Shown here: positions 23,113-34,300 of the stretch, piece by piece
Numbering within the stretch: position 1 is the stretch's first letter
Layout of the letters: the number at the start of each line of letters is the position of its first letter
NCBI RefSeq assembly: GCF_048544455.1
Contig: NC_133532.1
Coordinates: forward strand, 84,027,156 to 84,091,155
Direction of reading: 5' to 3'
Source: Silene latifolia
Taxonomy: Eukaryota; Streptophyta; Magnoliopsida; Caryophyllales; Caryophyllaceae
Length of the DNA stretch: 64,000 bases
Made by a program: the position numbers and the translations under genes
The notes under the pieces: model-generated
The model's input: the letters and a program-made list of their open reading frames with translations, nothing else
What the model was told of the DNA's origin: nothing
Databases searched by the model: none

Positions 23113-23610
23113 TCAAAGTAACAAATGTAATCGCTTAACTTTGGGTTTGACTACAAACCCACGATAAGACACACTAACACCCTTAGGACCTCTCAAAGAC
23201 ACTTTCTTTTGATGACAATCTATCTTAGCTTTATACTTTCCCAACCAATCCATCCCGACTATCATCTCAAAACCGTCAAAAGGAAACTCTAGCAAGCCTA
23301 CAGGTAGATCAACTTGCCCAACTATCATAGGTACATCTCTATACAACCTCCCACATGATACAGACTCACCCGAAGGTATAAAAACTTTCTCACTTACAGA
23401 CTCATATACCCTCAAACCCAACCGTTTAACATGACTCAAGATACAAACGACCGTGATGCCCCGAATCAAACAAAACAAAGGTATGAATACCGTTAACAAG
23501 AAAAGTACCAGTGATAACATGTGCATCATCCTCACCGCTTTCTTGTCCATCATGAACACTTTCCACCGGTCTTCCGTCCACCTCCCTGAACAGATTGGTG
23601 ATGTGGTCGC
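23113..23610 (-). pseudogene. Tekay-A aspartic protease
   Basis: Protease of the retropepsin-like family between gag and RT. The active-site segment is split between frames: one gives HVITGTFLVNGIHTFVLFDSG and the next continues after a shift. The C-terminal half is readable as DVPMIVGQVDLPVGLLEFP and FEMIVGMDWLGKYKAKIDC, typical of chromovirus protease. Frameshift near 23,450. Confidence 0.8.
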
Positions 23611-24210
23611 TTAGCACCCGACCCCGATTGTTGTTGTTCGTAGCTGGTTTCTCGATAGAATTACCGCCATTGCGGTTACCTCCACCCCGATAGCTTTGAC
23701 TTCCCTGGTTAGACCATGACCCGACGGTCTATTGCTCGCATAACTCGTGTAGGTCCCCGAGAATAGCTCCCGAGCCGATCCCCGAAAGCCCTGTGGCATA
23801 CTCGTGCACTCATGTCTCTTGTGGCCTACACCGCCACAGCCAAAGCAAGTCATTCCCCAACTACCACTACTACTCACACGGCCACGCCCAAAGGAAGCCC
23901 CAGCACTGAACCCTGACCCAGAAGAAAACCCTCTAGCTTGATTGTGGTTGCCTTTCTTGTGACTATATTGGCCACCACCCTCACTCTCAGCCTTTCTTTT
24001 CTCACCCACTCTCTCCTGAGCCATCTCCACCAATCTCTCAGCTCTCCCAGCCCTTTCATAAGCTTCCTTAACATCAGTAAGGACTCCCACGGGTAGCTTA
24101 TCCATGATCTTAGGGGTCAACCCCCTCTCAAACCTCAGTGCCAGATTCTCCTCACTCAAATCCATATCCTCAGCATACCTAGACTTCTCATTAAACTTGC
24201 TCTGATACCA
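23611..24210 (-). pseudogene. Tekay-A gag, N-terminus missing
   Basis: The frame runs from the primer site (WYQSKFNEKSRYAEDM) through the C-terminal half of a retrotrans-gag domain (LALRFERGLTPKIMDKLPV), a basic and glycine-rich region, and a CCHC zinc knuckle CFGCGGVGHKRHEC. The N-terminal matrix-like half and the whole leader are absent: primer site and mid-gag are fused directly. An upstream ATG in this frame lies within the LTR and is not native. Confidence 0.85.
24199..24210 (-). other. Primer-binding site of Tekay-A, tRNA-iMet type
   Basis: Minus strand TGGTATCAGAGC, three bases from the LTR. It reads straight into the gag frame, which is unusual. Confidence 0.9.
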
Positions 24211-24213
24211 TTT

Positions 24214-25626
24214 TGTAACACCCTCATACTCCAAGTGCCTTACCAGGACCACTCAGGTATAAGGATGCTACCATCTCGGTTACCCGAGGCAATGATAATC
24301 ATCAGACAATAACGAAACAATATTAAATAGTATAACTTTAGTGAAAGGTTACAATCCGAAACCAAAACCGAAATACGAATACAAGTTCTCAAACCAACTG
24401 TCTAATCAGCTAAATGAAATGTTTATTAAACTACTAAAGCTACAGCGGAAGACTTCTATCATCAGACGGTGGCACATCCCAGCTATCCCAGTAACTCGAC
24501 TCATACTCGCTCAATAATCGCTCACCATCCCCCCGAATGGATCACCACAGTTTTTAAAACATTAAACGGGGTCGGTACTAATCACACAATTTATATAAAC
24601 CAACAACACAAGAAACAAGCACTCAATCATCACAGATATTCTCCGAACTCCAAACCCAACTCCACAATCCTGACTACACACTAAAGTGTGTAGCCCTGCC
24701 AGAGTGCCCATCGCAACAGGTCATTCCTCGCCGCCAGTGGGGGACCGCAACCGTTCCCACCTAAGCCCCGCTTATCTCCATCGAGCGATAAACCCAAATC
24801 CATTAATGTGCACATCCCTTCTGTGGCGGGTTCCAGAGAAGGCGAATCATGGGCGTGAAGCCACTCCCGCAAGTGACTCCACTCAGCCAGGGACGCACCC
24901 CGAAGAACACAGACAGATACAATCAATCACAGCTACAACCAACAATCAAAGCCAACAACCGTCACAATACGAGTATGATAATATTCAACAATCACAAACA
25001 CCAATCAACACATCATGGGACTAATACTGAGTAGGGAAACCCTACCTGGAAAGCAACACAATCAGACGGTCTCACAGCTGATATCAAAAAGCTTCCTCTA
25101 CGAATCCTCCTCCTAACATACAAACATATAGTCACTACCAATCACAAAATACAACAAAACCCCCAAATCCCATTATTAGGGTTTAACCAACTTTGACTAA
25201 ATACTATAAAAACGGTACGTAGATCTTACCCTCGACGCAAGGATCACAACGGTATAAAGAAAGGTAAAATCCGACCTTCCAAGCTCCGGGATTTGCTAAC
25301 AATGCGAATGATGCGAAGAACGTAGTTTGATTTCTCTTTTTGAAAGTAATTAGGTTTTAAAAGTGTTTAAAGAAAAGTGACGGAAGTTATTATATACTTA
25401 ATCGCATTATTAACAAAACCCGACAAATCATCCCCCGTAAACCGGCTACTCGATTGAGTAGCTGAGGTACTCGATCGAGTGCCCCCTTACTCGATCGAGT
25501 ATCAACGTTACTCGATCGAGTACCCAACAGGTCAGAAACTATTTTAAAAACGCAACTCACCCTTACTCGACAGAGTAAGGCCTACTCGATAGAGTACCCA
25601 GAGACTCATAAAACCGTAGTATTACA
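24214..25626 (-). repeat. 5' LTR of Tekay-A (1,413 bp)
   Basis: Plus strand TGTAACACCC to GTAGTATTACA. It pairs with the copy at 18,489-19,886. Six TACTCGATCGAGTA-type palindromes lie at 25,446-25,600. Confidence 0.95.
25446..25600. repeat. Palindrome cluster in Tekay-A 5' LTR
   Basis: TACTCGATTGAGTA, TACTCGATCGAGT, TTACTCGATCGAGTA twice, then two decayed copies (ACTCGACAGAGT, ACTCGATAGAGT), spaced 6-50 bases apart, in the first 180 bp of the LTR in its own orientation. Confidence 0.92.
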
Positions 25627-26528
25627 ATCAATCCCTTAACCTCCATGTTATTCACCGACTCAACACTTACCTTTCCTTTCCTTTTATGACGGTCATTGTT
25701 CCAATGAAAAGTTCGAGACGCCATCTCCTCAATCAACTCTTTGGCCGTCTTGTGGTCAATTTTATCGAGTGCCCCTTTCCCCGAACCAGAATCTAGGTTC
25801 ATCTTCATATCATTGTACAATCCCTCATAAAAGTTGTTGATGAGATCATCCTCACCAACACTTACCTTCGGAGGGCCTTTTATCTTTCCCATGCCTCGTA
25901 GAGGGTTTCATCATCGAGTTGAGTGAAGCCTTGGAGTTCACTTTTGATCTTTGCCGTTCTTTGAGGCGGGAATTATTTGTTCAAGAAAGTCTTTGAGACA
26001 TCATTCCATGTTCTTAGAGAATCGGGTTCACAACTCTTGAGCCACTCCTTAGCACTTCCCCTCAAAGAGTAAGGGAATAGCCTAAGGCGGATGGCATCAT
26101 CCGAAACTCCATTGGCCTTGTACATCTCACAACTATCAAAAGTCATTGAAATGCTCATTTGGGTTTTCGGTTGGACCTCCCCCAAATTGATTCCCTTGGA
26201 CCAATTGTAGTAACGTACCCTTCACTTCAAAGTTGTTTGCTTGAATTGGTGGCTTCACAATACTCGGGTTGACGATTGTTTTTGGAGCCAAATTGTCTCT
26301 CATAGGAACCGCGGCCATAACTACTTCTTCGGGAGTCCCAAAAGGATTCTCAAAGAATTCTTGATTACCCGGTTCTTCTAATTCGTATTCCACTACTAAA
26401 GGTTCTTCAACACTTGAACTTGATGCTTCTATCAAACCCCTTCTTCGTAATGCGTTAAGTCTCCTAGCGGTGGCTTCAATTTCAAGGTCAATCTCAAGTG
26501 GTGGACCTCTTCGGTTCCGCCTAACCAT
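25627..26528 (-). pseudogene. Athila-3 gag, N-terminal part
   Basis: Minus-strand frames from MVRRNRRGPPLEIDLEIEAT (26,528) through the retrotrans-gag core (IRLRLFPYSLRGSAKEWLKS at about 26,090; LINNFYEGLYNDMKMNLDSG at about 25,840) to the insertion site of Tekay-A. Frameshifts near 26,160 and 25,930. Continues at 18,488. No palindrome cluster is present in this family. Confidence 0.88.
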
Positions 26529-26620
26529 GCAAAGAAGAACCTACAACACTCAAGAAGAGGATTAGTAACAAAGAAAGACTTAGTCTAAACTAGAATAAAA
26601 CGATTAATATCTAGCCTTGC

Positions 26621-26638
26621 TCCCCGGCAACGACGCCA
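26621..26638 (-). other. Primer-binding site of Athila-3, tRNA-Asp type
   Basis: Minus strand TGGCGTCGTTGCCGGGGA, one mismatch to the perfect tRNA-Asp complement. Confidence 0.88.
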
Positions 26639-26644
26639 AAAACT

Positions 26645-28000
26645 TGATGATTCAAAGTCTAACCTCCTCGCAAGTGAACGAGTTCGTTGCACTATTTAAG
26701 GGTCGAATCCGCAAGGAGCATGGGAGAGTACTAATTGTTTTAAGTCTTTGGTTTAGCTAAGTCGACGCAAATTGAGTTGAGATTATAGACTAAACAACTA
26801 CACTAATCAAAATAACATGTGAATGAACTAAAAATGGAAATTGAACAAGTTAGATTAAGAAGTTGTAATTCAAGGATAAGAAAAGCCTAGGACCCGATCT
26901 TCCCACCAACAATTCGGGTTTACTATCATAATTCCATTCGACTAGCCATTGGGGTGATACAAAGAGGGAGATGCCTCTAATTCGCCTAATACTCCCCTCT
27001 CGGGTTCGCATTAGGACACTAGTTCTCCCACCCCCCTCCCTTTCGGTCTCGGAGGTCGGAATCCCAAGGTAGAAACCCGACTACCCCAGAAATGTGCACT
27101 TCTCTAAGGTATCCTAGTCTCTCCTAAGTCCAAAAGCCCTCACCATTTTTCGGGTCATCCAACTCCTTCTCTCGAAGGTCGAATTCAAACACTAGACTAG
27201 AGGTGCCTTCCCATGGTTCTCCCTTTCGGTCTCAACCTAGGTTAGCAATAGGTCCAACCATTGGGTACCCGGTTCCCAACCTAACCAATTCTCGTTGGTG
27301 GACAAGGGTCACAGACCAATCAATACCCACAATTGACCAAATCAACAAACAACCCTCTAGCCTACTGAAAAAAAAAAGAAAACTGAAAAAAAAGCAAGGA
27401 AAATAAACTAACAGTGAACACTGACTGACATAAAGAAAAAAACTAACAAAAACCAAAAAATAGCAAAAAAAAATGAAAATTACACAGTACCCACCCACAA
27501 ACCCAACCCCCGACATTTCTTCCCCCACCCCTCCCCCACGCCGCCGACCACCTGTCCCACCACCATCCACGCGCCGACCAACCCTCCACACCCGCTTAAC
27601 CGCGCCTAACACTCCTGCACATCCCGTACCGACTTCGACAACCCCCTCCCCAAAGCGAACTTACAATCGACGCTTAAAACCTACAGCCAGCGCCTCTTAA
27701 CGACGCATACACTAGCACTCGACGCCGACTTCTCCGACCACCCTACTTCAGCCCGATGTCCCCACAACCACCCTTTAACAACCAAACTTAATCCAAATCC
27801 TAATTATTAAAAAACCCTTTTTTAAATAAAAAAATATCAACTAAATCAACTAAAAGACGGTTCTTAATAAAATTATTGATAACACGACGAAATTACGTTT
27901 GATATGTGTGAATTACGATCCATAATAGTCGAACGATGAAGGGTTTGAATGTTTGATTAGGTTAAAAGAGAGAAGTCTTTTTAATTTTTTAGTAGTCTTT
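26645..28000 (-). repeat. Athila-3 5' LTR, outer edge unresolved
   Basis: On the plus strand it starts TGATGATTC six bases from the primer site. It contains a C-rich low-complexity stretch at 27,480-27,780 (CCACC- and CGCCGACC-like words). The outer edge should be a CA-3' end somewhere before about 28,000, but no second copy exists here to fix it, so the end given is approximate. Confidence 0.5.
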
Positions 28001-28321
28001 TTAATTCTGTGTTTTAACCAAAGGGTAAATATGAAAAATTAAGATAAAATGGGTAGGATTTAGCAAAGAAACCTGCGGGATTTAGCATATACGATATTTA
28101 TCTTTTTTTTTTTTTTTTTTTTTTTTATTCGGCCAATATTTTTAATGGATCCGTCCTATAGCGGTTCTATAGAGAGTAGCTGTAAATCTGTAATTGCTTA
28201 TCCTATGGCCGCATATAGGATAGAAAAATCCGATAAACTCTGTAGAATATACTCGGTAGAATTTCTCGAGTTGGTATACAGTAGATGTTGAAATTGAGTT
28301 TGGCAGCAGGGAAGGAGAAGG
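28000..28321 (+). promoter_or_regulatory. 5' flank and leader of the FPS-like gene
   Basis: About 320 bp between the Athila-3 LTR region and the start codon. It holds a (T)24 tract at 28,103-28,126. No confident TATA box or other motif. The gene's promoter must lie here or in the adjacent retrotransposon LTR. Confidence 0.35.
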
Positions 28322-31300
28322 ATGGAGGGAAAAAGGAGAGAAGAAGAAATAAGGGAAAGATTTTTGAAAGTGTATGAACAACTCAAGTCGGAGGTTCTAC
28401 AAGATCCTGCCTTTGAATACTGCCCCGTCTCAAGCCATTGGCTTCAACAGGTCTCATTTTTCCATCTTTCCTTTTGTTTACTCCGCTAAACATTAGCATT
28501 CCTTTTCACCTTTCTCACTTTTTTACTTGTTTTTCCCTCAGATGCTTGATTATAATGTTCCTGGAGGTATGTATACTTTCTATTTACTCTCGTAACCCAA
28601 TTTAAACATGTAAACTTTTTATTGACTAGTACTAGTACTTACTCCCCGTCTCAACCAACCATTGCTTACTTTTGATTAAAATACCTGTAACAAAAAATAA
28701 TAAAAAAAGTTAAAACAAATGATCGAGTCAAAGGGATTAGAGTATAAACCAAGTGTAATTTAATTGGGCAGGCAAGCTGAGTAGGGGGCTGTCTGTAGTT
28801 GAGACCTTCAGATTGCTGAAACAGGAAGAGGAGCTTTCTGAAACCCATTTCTTTCTTGCTTCTGTTCTTGGCTGGTGCATTCAATGGGTATCCTTTGAAT
28901 ACTTGTATTATAATAGATACGGAGTATTAGCTTAAATAACTTTATGTCGTTATCATTCCCTAAATTGTTACTTTTATGCCCACAGTTTGTTGCCTGTGCT
29001 CTTATGTTGGATGATGTTTTGGATAATTCTGTAGTGCGGCGTGGCCGAACTTGTTGGTTTAGACTGCCAAATGTACGTTTATTCCCTACATTTTTGCGCT
29101 ATAGGTTTCGTTTATCCGTTGTTTGAAACCACTCATATTTTTTTCCAGGTTGGCATGATTGCTATCAATGATGTTATTCTTCTTTGGAATCATATCAACA
29201 GGATTCTCAGGAATCACTTCAGAAACCAGCCGTACTATGCTGATCTCCTTGATTTGTTCAACGAGGTGAACATCTCTCCATTGTTTTTTTTTTTTTTGGT
29301 TTTTGCATACTCTAGGATTACTATTTCATCTGCCCCCCCCCCCCCCTATTGCATTATTAACCTTCTTAATTCAGGTTGAGTTTCAAACAACCTCTGGAGA
29401 GATGCTTGATTTGTTGACGACAGTTGAGGGGGCGAAGGATTTGTCGAAATTCACATTAGAGCAGTAAGTTGCTTTTCAAATGGGGAAATGTCAAAGGTTT
29501 CTGGATGCATAATCTAATTGCCGGCATGATTCGATGATAATGATCTGTCACTAAGAGCCCTTGTGAATATTCGAATTTGTATCGATTACTGAATTGTGGT
29601 ATAAATACTGGCATCATATGAACCGTTATGTTTAGTTCATTGTATATGGAAGAAGCTAACATTTTTGTGCGTTTTTCCTTCTGAAAGCTATGAGATGTAA
29701 GAATTCTTCTCTACTGACTTTTTGATGAGATTTGACTTGCTGTTCAATTTTTAAATGTGGCAGATTTGATTAGTGAGTGCAGTGTGATATAGACACTGCC
29801 TTCACAATCTGTTCTTTCATCTATATGGCCTTGATAATATCTTATAAATTGTATTAATTGACTTCAATCGTTGTTATATAAATAACACATTTTTTTAATA
29901 AATTTATCAATTACCTACAGCCATGTTGATGAACTATTACAGTTGACAATCCTATGTAGGGACATACTGGCAATAGGCATTTTTTTTAATTAGTTTGGTG
30001 GCCAGCTAGCTTTACCTGGAATGAGGTAAAATCAAGTTTGAGACTCAAGGGGCAAACATTATATTGCATATGTTCATTACTCTCATTTTTCCTTGCCATT
30101 TTGGCAGGGTGTACTTTGATGAAGTAATCAACATTCAACTATTTGCCACCTGCAATAGACTGAACTAACATTACTGTGAATGTTAACTCATGAATGTCAT
30201 TGTTTAACATTTCTCTAGTACTCTCAGCTAATTAGGGCGTGGGCACATATATTTGTCCTCGGCGCTTTCCATCTGTAAAATGCATGCACAACAAGTTTTT
30301 CTTTGAATTTCTTAGCTAGTTGGTTGGTTTTTGTGCCACTGAAACTTGCTTCCTGACTATAGATCTTTTACTTTTTTACTTGTAATACAACATCTTTGTT
30401 ACACTTGTACGGAAAAACATTTCAGCACCATAGTTTTTACTACTCTGTAATTAATATTTGTTTATCTGATTGCAGGCAGCAACGTATCAGTCGGTTCAAG
30501 ACAGCCTATGGAACATTTTATCTCCCAGTGAGTTAGATTATATCTCCAACTTAATTATACTAATTAGAAAAGCAATTGTGAATCCTACGTAAATATATGT
30601 AAACAAGACATATAACATTGGCATCATTATTAATGCTGTGGCTGACTTCTATATTCCAAAATTGTGGCGATTTCATGTGTTTGGATCTTTTTTATTTGTT
30701 GTCTCTGTTTGCATCCCGCACCAGTTAGGTACTTAAGTGACATGAAATTTTCTTGATATGGGTAAGAGGGAGCGGTGCATAGACTAATGGAGTGACACTC
30801 ATGTTGAATAAGTCAAGTGCTTTGTTCAGTCTTGGTCTATTCAGTATTGGAAATAAATAATATTCTGGTAAACAAATGAGTGGGACGGAAGGAGTAACAT
30901 ATTATGCATATATTATCTATCCTTTGTGATTAATTTGCATTGCCATCTTGAACTCTTTCCATCTCAGTCATTTGTTTACTTATTTTTTACTTGTTGTGAG
31001 GGCTATTTTAATCGAAGGTAAACAAATGATTGGGATGGAGAGAGTACATCTTTTGTAATATTCTTCTAGAATGTTACTTCTCTTCTTTCTAAAATCTATA
31101 TAGTGTAAGTTTCGTGTTCATATGTAATTATGTAATTCACTGCTCAGCCTAAAATTCTATTTCGACCTGAAACTACCCCTCTTATACTACCCTGAGAACT
31201 GCATCAAAGTATCGTCAAACGATCAAGCAATCATTCCATCATGGCCACTCATACAGCCACCCCTTTAGCCGCTCACGTGGCCACCCCTTAAAAATTTTAC

Positions 31301-34300
31301 TCACTGTGAGGCCTCTCGGAAAAAAACAGCCTCTAAACTAAACTAAACTAACAACACCCCTCTTGTAATTTCGATGGCATACATGTGTTGATCATGGCAA
31401 CCAACCTCTCCTCAAGGCTCCAACCAATTCATACCACAAACCTTTAAAAAAATCCATCATTGTTGTTGCGATTTTTCCCAAACTATAATTCTATCATGGT
31501 ATCAACGCACTCTGATCTGCTCGGCTTGAACCTACCTTTGTTTGGCCACCCTAAAAATTGCATCAAACTATCCTCAAATTATCAAACAGTCAACAGTTAA
31601 CTCCTATCTCTCTGCCTCTAATGTGGCCATATATTTTATTGCTACTTATAATCTTGTCGCCCACTTGGCTACCCTTTATACTTTACCGCCCGCCACCCCT
31701 TATAAACTTAGCTGTCGAATCGAAGGGCCATTTTTAACTTTGTCGTCCCAAGCCTCCAATTTTTCTCTCATTCATCTCCCCAACATCTTGAAATTTGAAT
31801 TCGTCCTTCTATCCTTCACCTTATGAAACAAACACATAACACACCCTTGAAACTCCTTTGTTTTCTCCGTTCTCAAGCCTACCAAGACGAAAATTGATTC
31901 TTAATTGCCAAATTAATTTGTTTTCGAGACCTAGCCTTATTTTTCCTATTTTATTTTCTCCGCCCCATTATCTTATCTTAGGGCTTGCTTTGGATGGAGG
32001 TAATTAATACTTGGGTAATGAAGCCTAAATGAACTTAAAAAAATGGAGGTAAGTGTGGGTGGTTGGAGATAGAAATGAGGGAAGATAGTGTAATAGTCCC
32101 TCTATTAAGGGAGTAATAGTACCAAAGGTGGCCGGTGTGAGTGGTAAGGCTCTCATCTCTTAAAGAAGTGGGGTTTTCCTGACTCTTGCGAATGAAAAAG
32201 CCAAACTTGGGAGGAGTCAACCAATTCAATTGCCTTCAGTACCCCGAAAGAGATTTCCCCAACTGTCGGTAGAGGAGCTGTCGGTAGGGGATCTGGTCAA
32301 CACAAAAAAAAGGGAGTAATAGGTACCCACCTCCCCCCTCAAGGAATGTTTACCTCCATACAGAGGTAATAATTCCTCCCTCACCTCCTCTTTCCACCCT
32401 CAACAACCACTACTAACCACCAATCTCCTCCCATTTCTTCGTGTTTTAGTCTCTATTACTTCGGTAATAATTACCCCCATCCCAAACGAGCCCTTAGAAG
32501 TAAAAATTCATTTAACATACGTCTCGTTTTTGGAATAATTCTTCAAGATTGAACTCTCTCAACGGTCGTCTGTCTTGTGGGGGCATATTTGAAATAATTA
32601 GTAGCTACTCTGTATTATGTATGCCAAATATCTTTCGTAAACAATTTGCTATCTCTTATGGATTTTTTAATATTTTTCTAAAATGTTACTTGGAGGCTAG
32701 TTTAGCTAGAACCCTAGGACTCCTCTTCTTTCTACGAACCTATATATTGTAAGTTCTGTATTCTTGTAATTATGCAATTCACTCCTCAACCTAAACTTCT
32801 ATCAGTCATTGTGGTTGAAAGCTCTACTTTAGATAGACGTCGGTGAAGACTGGTATATGATTAGTGAACTGTATTAAGGTGAGTTTGTGTGCTCCTAATA
32901 TTTAACTTTCACCTGGTTTTTGTTCATTTTTTTCCCTTCCACTAGAAGAATGGGCATAACTATCTTGATCGTCCAAATTGGGAGTTCATATTTTAAGACA
33001 TGTCTCGGTATTTTATTGTTTTTATCCGAAATCCGAATGCAATATCAAATTTTTTTACTGATGATATCGTTTACAATCTCTGCAGCTTTCATGTGCTTTG
33101 CTGATGTTAGGTCAGAAGCTTGATGATTATACTAATGTGAAGGACATCCTTCTTGACATGGGCATCTACTTCCAAGTACAGGTATTCTTTCTTTTACCAG
33201 GGTGATTTTCCTTATACTTTATTCAGTCCTTGTGATTAAGAAAAGCTTGTTTCTGTTAGACCATTGATTGGAAGGCTATCGACTAACGTTCTGCAGTCAT
33301 ATAAATAAGAACTAAATAATAGTTTGGTGAGACATTCAGTTTTCTAAAAGGTCCCGGCGCGTCAGAAGTTTGATTCATTAATGGAAGAATTATTGCTAAA
33401 TAACGCCTATCATTACAGTGATAACAAGAGATTTCATAATGATGAAACTTGAAAGTTGGAGAATTGAGAATTGTCTTACAAAGGAAAGATTAGTAAGAGT
33501 GAAAGATTACACCAAGTGATGGAAAAATTAGCATTCCCATTCAAATGCTAACAACAAAATTAGATTTTAAAAAGTTTTTGCTTTCAACAATATGACATAA
33601 GATAATTTGATCTACAAGCTTAGTGATTAAGAGTCCTATTTGTATCAAAGGGTGAAATGAGGATATGGAAAGAGAAAGTGGAAAATTAAGCCAAAACACT
33701 AGGAGAAAAAAACTTAATGTGCACCGTGCGCTTAAGATGAGCACGGTGCACGTAACTGGACCGACCAATTTGCGAGAGCCATTTCTCCCTCCTCTCTTAT
33801 CGGGTCCAGCAATTTGCGAGAGCTACATCTCCCTCATCTCTTATCCGAATGAGGCATGTGACGTCATTGGTAAGTTAAGAACAAAAGTGTTCACCTATAA
33901 TTGGCTTTGCATCAAGTGGAGCTCTTGAATTCGAGATATGCCCTTTTAAACTCTGGCAAACGAGGCTTCAATTTATCTATAGAAGTTGGATTTCAAAACT
34001 TCACCACTTGGCTTGATTCGATAATAGGGATGAATTGTAAACTTGAGTACTTGACTAGATACCTGACTGCCTTAGGCTTCGGGTTCGACTCGACTTTGGT
34101 TGACTTGAGCATGCTTGACTTTGCTTAATTAGCCACCAATATCACCATTTTCATGCTTATTACAAAGACCCGATTACTGAGTGAATTGATTTTTCGTTAT
34201 AATCTCCATAAATATAATAAATATCATTCAAAAACCTGCTTCTAATACACATCGAAAGCATCTAAATGTTCATCCTTAACGCCTACTAAAACCGTCTTAT

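Larger units (their letters stand above)
18489..25626 (-). mobile_element. Tekay-A: complete Tekay-type chromovirus between LTRs
   Basis: Minus-strand element of 7.1 kb with two LTRs (25,626-24,214 and 19,886-18,489), tRNA-iMet primer site, gag fragment, protease, RT, RNase H, integrase and a C-terminal chromodomain, plus a polypurine tract before the 3' LTR. The flanks carry the five-base duplication ATCAA at 18,484-18,488 and 25,627-25,631, proving a single insertion event. The host site is the gag of Athila-3. Several frameshifts and a truncated gag make it non-functional as written. Confidence 0.95.
31050..32804 (+). mobile_element. Decayed copia-like non-autonomous element in intron 7
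   Basis: Two related ends are seen: GTAATTATGTAATTCACTGC...TTCTAT near 31,120-31,162 and GTAATTATGCAATTCACTCC...TTCTATCA ending at 32,804. A primer-site-like TGGTATCAACGCACTCTGATC at 31,497 follows a second TTCTATCA. Internal sequence 31,163-31,496 is partly duplicated at 31,540-31,690. Edges are approximate; a rearranged small LTR element is the best reading. Confidence 0.4.
30528..33085 (+). other. FPS-like intron 7 (2.56 kb), repeat-filled
   Basis: GTGAGT donor after CCA and CTGCAG acceptor. The intron carries a Stowaway-like MITE remnant, a decayed copia-like element, a Harbinger-like MITE and a SINE nested in it. No host coding sequence was found inside. Confidence 0.85.

Noticed and set aside
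27232..27700. Open frames in the C-rich part of the Athila-3 LTR
   Set aside because: Low-complexity, mutually overlapping on both strands, no recognisable domain.
33719..33751. Helitron 3' end
   Set aside because: Hairpin is present, but no CTRR terminus follows at the right distance and no TC 5' end was found.
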